Source: Salipiger pallidus
GTDB lineage: Bacteria; Pseudomonadota; Alphaproteobacteria; Rhodobacterales; Rhodobacteraceae
NCBI RefSeq assembly: GCF_014643635.1
Contig: NZ_BMJV01000002.1
Location: forward strand, 248,001-312,000
Length of the DNA stretch: 64,000 bases
Reading direction: 5' to 3'
Under the pieces are notes generated by a model. That model ran no database searches and was not told the DNA's origin. It worked only from the letters and a program-made list of their open reading frames with translations. The position numbers and the translations under genes are program-made. Every line of letters starts with the position of its first letter. The stretch's first letter is position 1. Below are positions 61,172 through 64,000 of this stretch, in pieces.

Positions 61172-61969
61172 ATGATCACAGGCCACACCAAAACGCTGGC
61201 GATCCTCGCCGATCCGGTCACCCATGTGCGCACGCCGCAGGCGCTCAATGCGCGGTTCGAGGCCGGGGGCGTGGACGCAGTTCTGGTCCCGCTGGAGGTA
61301 CCGTCTGCAGCACTCGAACCGATGCTCAAAGGCCTCGCTGGCGCGCGCAATTTCGCTGGCGCCGTGGTCACCGTTCCGCACAAAACCGCTGTGCCTGCGC
61401 TCTGCGATGGGCTGAGCGCGCGGGCGGCGGCGGCGCAAAGCGTCAATGTCATCAGGCGCAGGTCGGACGGGTCGCTATATGGCGATATCCTTGACGGCGA
61501 AGGCTTTGTACGCGGTCTGGAACAGGCGGGTGTGACGCTTTCTGGCAAGCGGGTGTTCCTTGCAGGCGCTGGCGGCGCAGCGAGTGCCATCGCCTTTGCT
61601 CTTGCAGAACGTGGCATTGCGGCGCTGACCGTTGCAAATCGCTCTGTTGCGAAAGCGGAGGCCCTGATCGCACGGCTGGCGGCGCATTTTTCCGATGTGG
61701 ACTTCGCCGCAGCCACGGACCCTGCCGGGCATGATATCGCGATCAACGGCACCTCGTTGGGGCTCAAGCCCGAGGATGCTCTGCCCTTCGATCCCAACAC
61801 ACTCGACCCCGGCACATTGGTCGCCGAGGTCATCATGCAGCCGGAGATCACGCCGCTTTTGCACTCTGCCGAGGCGCGTGGGCTGTCGATCCATCCGGGT
61901 CATCACATGTTGGAGGCCCAGTTGACGGAAATGCTGAGGTTTCTGACGCAGGAGGAGGAACAACAATGA
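61172..61969 (+). CDS. AroE-like dehydrogenase with altered substrate pocket
   Basis: Shikimate-dehydrogenase-family protein of 265 residues. It retains the catalytic Lys in VTVPHKTAV and Asp in YGDILDGEGFVRGL, the NADP loop LAGAGGAASAIAFALAERG, and NGTSLG. The Ser-x-Ser pair that holds the shikimate carboxylate in AroE is replaced by T-H-V-R-T-P, so shikimate is unlikely to be the natural substrate. It sits one base after E2 and overlaps the aldehyde dehydrogenase gene, clearly as part of the catabolic operon rather than the aromatic pathway. Possibly a hydroxy-acid or cyclitol dehydrogenase. Confidence 0.8.
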   Translation: MITGHTKTLAILADPVTHVRTPQALNARFEAGGVDAVLVPLEVPSAALEPMLKGLAGARNFAGAVVTVPHKTAVPALCDGLSARAAAAQSVNVIRRRSDGSLYGDILDGEGFVRGLEQAGVTLSGKRVFLAGAGGAASAIAFALAERGIAALTVANRSVAKAEALIARLAAHFSDVDFAAATDPAGHDIAINGTSLGLKPEDALPFDPNTLDPGTLVAEVIMQPEITPLLHSAEARGLSIHPGHHMLEAQLTEMLRFLTQEEEQQ

Positions 61970-63435
61970 GTTTGAGTTTGCGAGATCTGCGCGCCACTGG
62001 GCTTTTGCGCGATGCTAATCTGGTTGCCGGAGACTGGATCGAGGCTGACCCAAATACCGGCATTGCCGTGCGTAACCCCGCTGACGGCTCGCTGATCGGA
62101 TACGTCCCGAAACTGGGCCGCGCAGAAGTGGCCAAGGCCGTTAAGGCGGCCGAAGAGGCGCAAAAGACTTGGGCTGCGCGCACCGCGAAAGACCGCGCCA
62201 CTGTGCTGCGCACATGGTTCGATCTGATGATGGCGCATCGCGAAGCTCTGGCGCAGATCCTGACGCTGGAACAGGGCAAACCTTTGACGGAAGCCGCAGG
62301 CGAGATCACTTATGGCGCGAGCTTTGTCGAGTGGTTCGCCGAAGAAGCCCGCCGGGTCTACGGCGAGACCATTCCCGGCCATCAGCCCGACAAGCGCATT
62401 CTCGTGATGAAGCAACCCATCGGTGTTGTCGCCGCCATCACGCCGTGGAATTTCCCGAACGCGATGATCACCCGCAAGGCCGGACCTGCCTTTGCTGCGG
62501 GCTGTGGCATGGTGTTGAAACCTGCGTCGCAAACGCCTTATTCCGCCATCGCTTTGGCGGTTCTGGCCGAACGTGCCGGGCTTCCCAAGGGCCTTTTCAG
62601 CGTCATCACCGGCTCTGCCGCGCAGATCGGTGCCGAAATGACCGAGAACCCGGTGGTGCGCAAACTGACCTTTACCGGCTCTACAGAGATTGGCGCGATG
62701 CTCTACGCGCAATCAGCTTCGACGATCAAGAAGCTCGGGCTGGAACTTGGTGGCAATGCGCCATTTATCGTCTTCGATGATGCCGATCTCGACGCCGCTG
62801 TCGAAGGCGCTGTGATCGCGAAATTCCGTAACAATGGCCAGACCTGTGTCTGCGCCAATCGCATCTATGTGCAGGACGGGGTTTACGATGCCTTCGCCGA
62901 GAAACTCGTCAAGGCAGTTTCGCGGCTGCGCACCGGCAACGGTATGGAGAGCGGAGTCGAACTTGGCCCACTGATCGACGAGAGCGCACTTGAAAAAGTG
63001 CAAAACCACGTGACCGACGTGGTGGAAAAAGGCGGGCGGGTGCTTGCGGGCGGTAAACCCCATGGTCTGGGCGGCACTTTCTATGAGCCGACGGTTTTGG
63101 CCGATGTGACCTCCGAGATGGCGGTCGCGCGCGAAGAGACCTTTGGTCCCGTCGCACCGCTGTTCCGCTTCACGGAGGAGGCAGAGGCGATCCAAGCTGC
63201 CAATGACACAGAATTCGGCCTTGCCTCCTATTTCTACGCTCAGGATGTGGCGCGGATTTTCCGGGTCTCGGAAGGCCTGGAATACGGCATGGTCGGGGTC
63301 AACACCGGGCTGATCTCCACCGCTGAAGCGCCTTTCGGTGGGGTCAAAATGTCGGGCTTGGGCCGCGAAGGCTCGCGTCATGGCATCGAAGATTTCCTTG
63401 AGTTGAAATACGTGTGTTTGGGAAGCATCGCATGA
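61966..63435 (+). CDS. Aldehyde dehydrogenase, succinate-semialdehyde (GabD) type
   Basis: NAD(P)-dependent aldehyde dehydrogenase of 489 residues. Motifs include [47 protein letters not shown] with the catalytic Glu, and [11 protein letters not shown] with the nucleophile at about C294. The C-terminal [30 protein letters not shown] is typical of GabD. Family members oxidise semialdehydes such as succinate or glutarate semialdehyde to dicarboxylates. In this operon it probably oxidises an aldehyde released or exposed by the E1 reaction. It overlaps both neighbours by ATGA. Confidence 0.92.
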   Translation: MSLSLRDLRATGLLRDANLVAGDWIEADPNTGIAVRNPADGSLIGYVPKLGRAEVAKAVKAAEEAQKTWAARTAKDRATVLRTWFDLMMAHREALAQILTLEQGKPLTEAAGEITYGASFVEWFAEEARRVYGETIPGHQPDKRILVMKQPIGVVAAITPWNFPNAMITRKAGPAFAAGCGMVLKPASQTPYSAIALAVLAERAGLPKGLFSVITGSAAQIGAEMTENPVVRKLTFTGSTEIGAMLYAQSASTIKKLGLELGGNAPFIVFDDADLDAAVEGAVIAKFRNNGQTCVCANRIYVQDGVYDAFAEKLVKAVSRLRTGNGMESGVELGPLIDESALEKVQNHVTDVVEKGGRVLAGGKPHGLGGTFYEPTVLADVTSEMAVAREETFGPVAPLFRFTEEAEAIQAANDTEFGLASYFYAQDVARIFRVSEGLEYGMVGVNTGLISTAEAPFGGVKMSGLGREGSRHGIEDFLELKYVCLGSIA

Positions 63436-64000
63436 GCGGGGCGGATCAGAACTTCGACCTCATCGTCATTGGCGCCGGCCCTGGCGGCTATGTGGCCGCC
63501 ATTCGTGCGGCGCAGCTTGGCCTTAAGGTCGCCTGTGTCGAACGCGAGAACCTCGGTGGGGTTTGCCTGAACTGGGGCTGCATTCCGACCAAGGCGTTGT
63601 TGCGCTCTGCCGAGGTTTATCACCAGATTCACCGCGTCAAGGAGTTCGGCCTCTCGGTCGAGGGCGCGTCCTTCGATCTCGACGCCATCGTCAAGCGGTC
63701 GCGCGGCGTTGCGGCGCAGATGAACGGCGGCATCAAGGGCTTGTTCAAAAAGAACAAAGTCACCGCGATCATGGGGGAGGCCAAGCTGGCCGGGCAAGGC
63801 AAGGTCGAGGTCAAAACCAACCCGGGGCTGGAGAGCGAAACTGTCACGCTGACCGCCAAGAACATCATCTTCGCCACCGGCGCGCGTGCCCGCGAGCTGC
63901 CGGGGCTGGAGGCCGACGGTGATCTGGTCTGGACCTACCGCCACGCGTTGGTACCGACGCGGATGCCCAAGAAGTTGCTGGTCATCGGTTCGGGCGCCAT
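63432..64000 (+). CDS. lpd: Dihydrolipoamide dehydrogenase E3, N-terminal part (cut by window edge)
   Basis: Reoxidises the lipoyl groups of E2 using FAD, a disulfide and NAD+. About the first 189 residues are visible: FAD-binding DLIVIGAGPGGYVAAIRAAQLG, the redox-active disulfide C45-x4-C50 in GGVCLNWGCIPTK, and NIIFATGARARELPG. The gene continues beyond the right edge at the second Rossmann motif (KKLLVIGSGA). A dedicated E3 in the operon supports E1-E2-E3 as a self-contained complex. The start overlaps the aldehyde dehydrogenase stop. Confidence 0.93.
   Translation, partial: MSGADQNFDLIVIGAGPGGYVAAIRAAQLGLKVACVERENLGGVCLNWGCIPTKALLRSAEVYHQIHRVKEFGLSVEGASFDLDAIVKRSRGVAAQMNGGIKGLFKKNKVTAIMGEAKLAGQGKVEVKTNPGLESETVTLTAKNIIFATGARARELPGLEADGDLVWTYRHALVPTRMPKKLLVIGSGA

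Noticed and set aside
49639-64000. Simple reading of the operon as acetoin catabolism
   Set aside because: E1-E2-E3 plus ALDH and SDRs would fit. The fused E1, its altered loop, the HAAT importer and the AroE-like enzyme do not match acetoin operons, so it is kept only as an alternative.
1-64000. CRISPR arrays, prophage, rRNA operons, replication origin
   Set aside because: No regularly spaced repeats, phage structural genes, rRNA sequence or DnaA-box clusters were seen.

Overview
The window looks like chromosomal DNA of a Rhodobacteraceae (Roseobacter-group) alphaproteobacterium. The evidence is high GC, a ybgC-tolQRAB layout with a Pro/Glu-rich TolA, the short aa3-oxidase subunit IV, COQ9, ClpS, a long-form TsaC, and a pyrB-linked dihydroorotase-like protein without catalytic residues. 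Identifications rest on motif and family recognition by eye; no database search was run.

Positions 1-48,475 are mostly core genome in short operons. They hold the Tol envelope complex (tolB cut by the left edge, tolA, tolR, tolQ, ybgC), a glutathionyl-hydroquinone reductase, a lytic transglycosylase and adenine deaminase. An orphan nitrate/nitrite-type chemoreceptor sits next to a LuxR-type response regulator. hemF, an SDR, an RsmC-like methyltransferase, clpS, a HAD hydrolase and a D,D-carboxypeptidase with a SPOR-like end follow. Next come rpsU, coq9, two quinone oxidoreductases and prs, then an alkylation-repair pair (adaA, ogt). A tightly overlapped pyrB / membrane protein / pyrC-like / plsY operon is followed by a family-4 uracil-DNA glycosylase, moaB and an RND efflux pair. 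The block ends with tsaC, an acyl-CoA dehydrogenase, ctaH, azlCD, greA (TTG start) and ETF-ubiquinone oxidoreductase. Several convincing intrinsic terminators separate these units.

Positions 48,382-49,638 are a tRNA-Ser(GGA) followed by about 1.2 kb of decayed mobile DNA. I see a frameshifted N-terminal piece of a type I restriction-modification methyltransferase (hsdM-like), cut by a frameshifted C-terminal piece of an IS3-family transposase, then scrambled IS30-type transposase remains. This marks the boundary of an acquired or rearranged segment.

Positions 49,639-64,000 are one accessory catabolic locus that runs off the right edge. A divergent GntR/FCD regulator faces a long co-directional operon with two FadR-like operator sites between them. 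The operon encodes a complete HAAT-type (Liv-like) ABC importer, a VOC protein, two SDR dehydrogenases, and a fused alpha-beta thiamine-diphosphate E1. It continues with a lipoyl E2, an AroE-like dehydrogenase lacking the shikimate-binding serines, a succinate-semialdehyde-type aldehyde dehydrogenase and the E3 lipoamide dehydrogenase. My reading is import of a small carboxylated compound, oxidation of hydroxyl groups, thiolytic C-C cleavage of an acyloin or oxo-acid to acyl-CoA, and oxidation of a released or terminal aldehyde. The substrate cannot be read from sequence. The unusual E1 active-site segment and the altered AroE pocket argue against plain pyruvate or shikimate. This locus is the best candidate for an undescribed system here.
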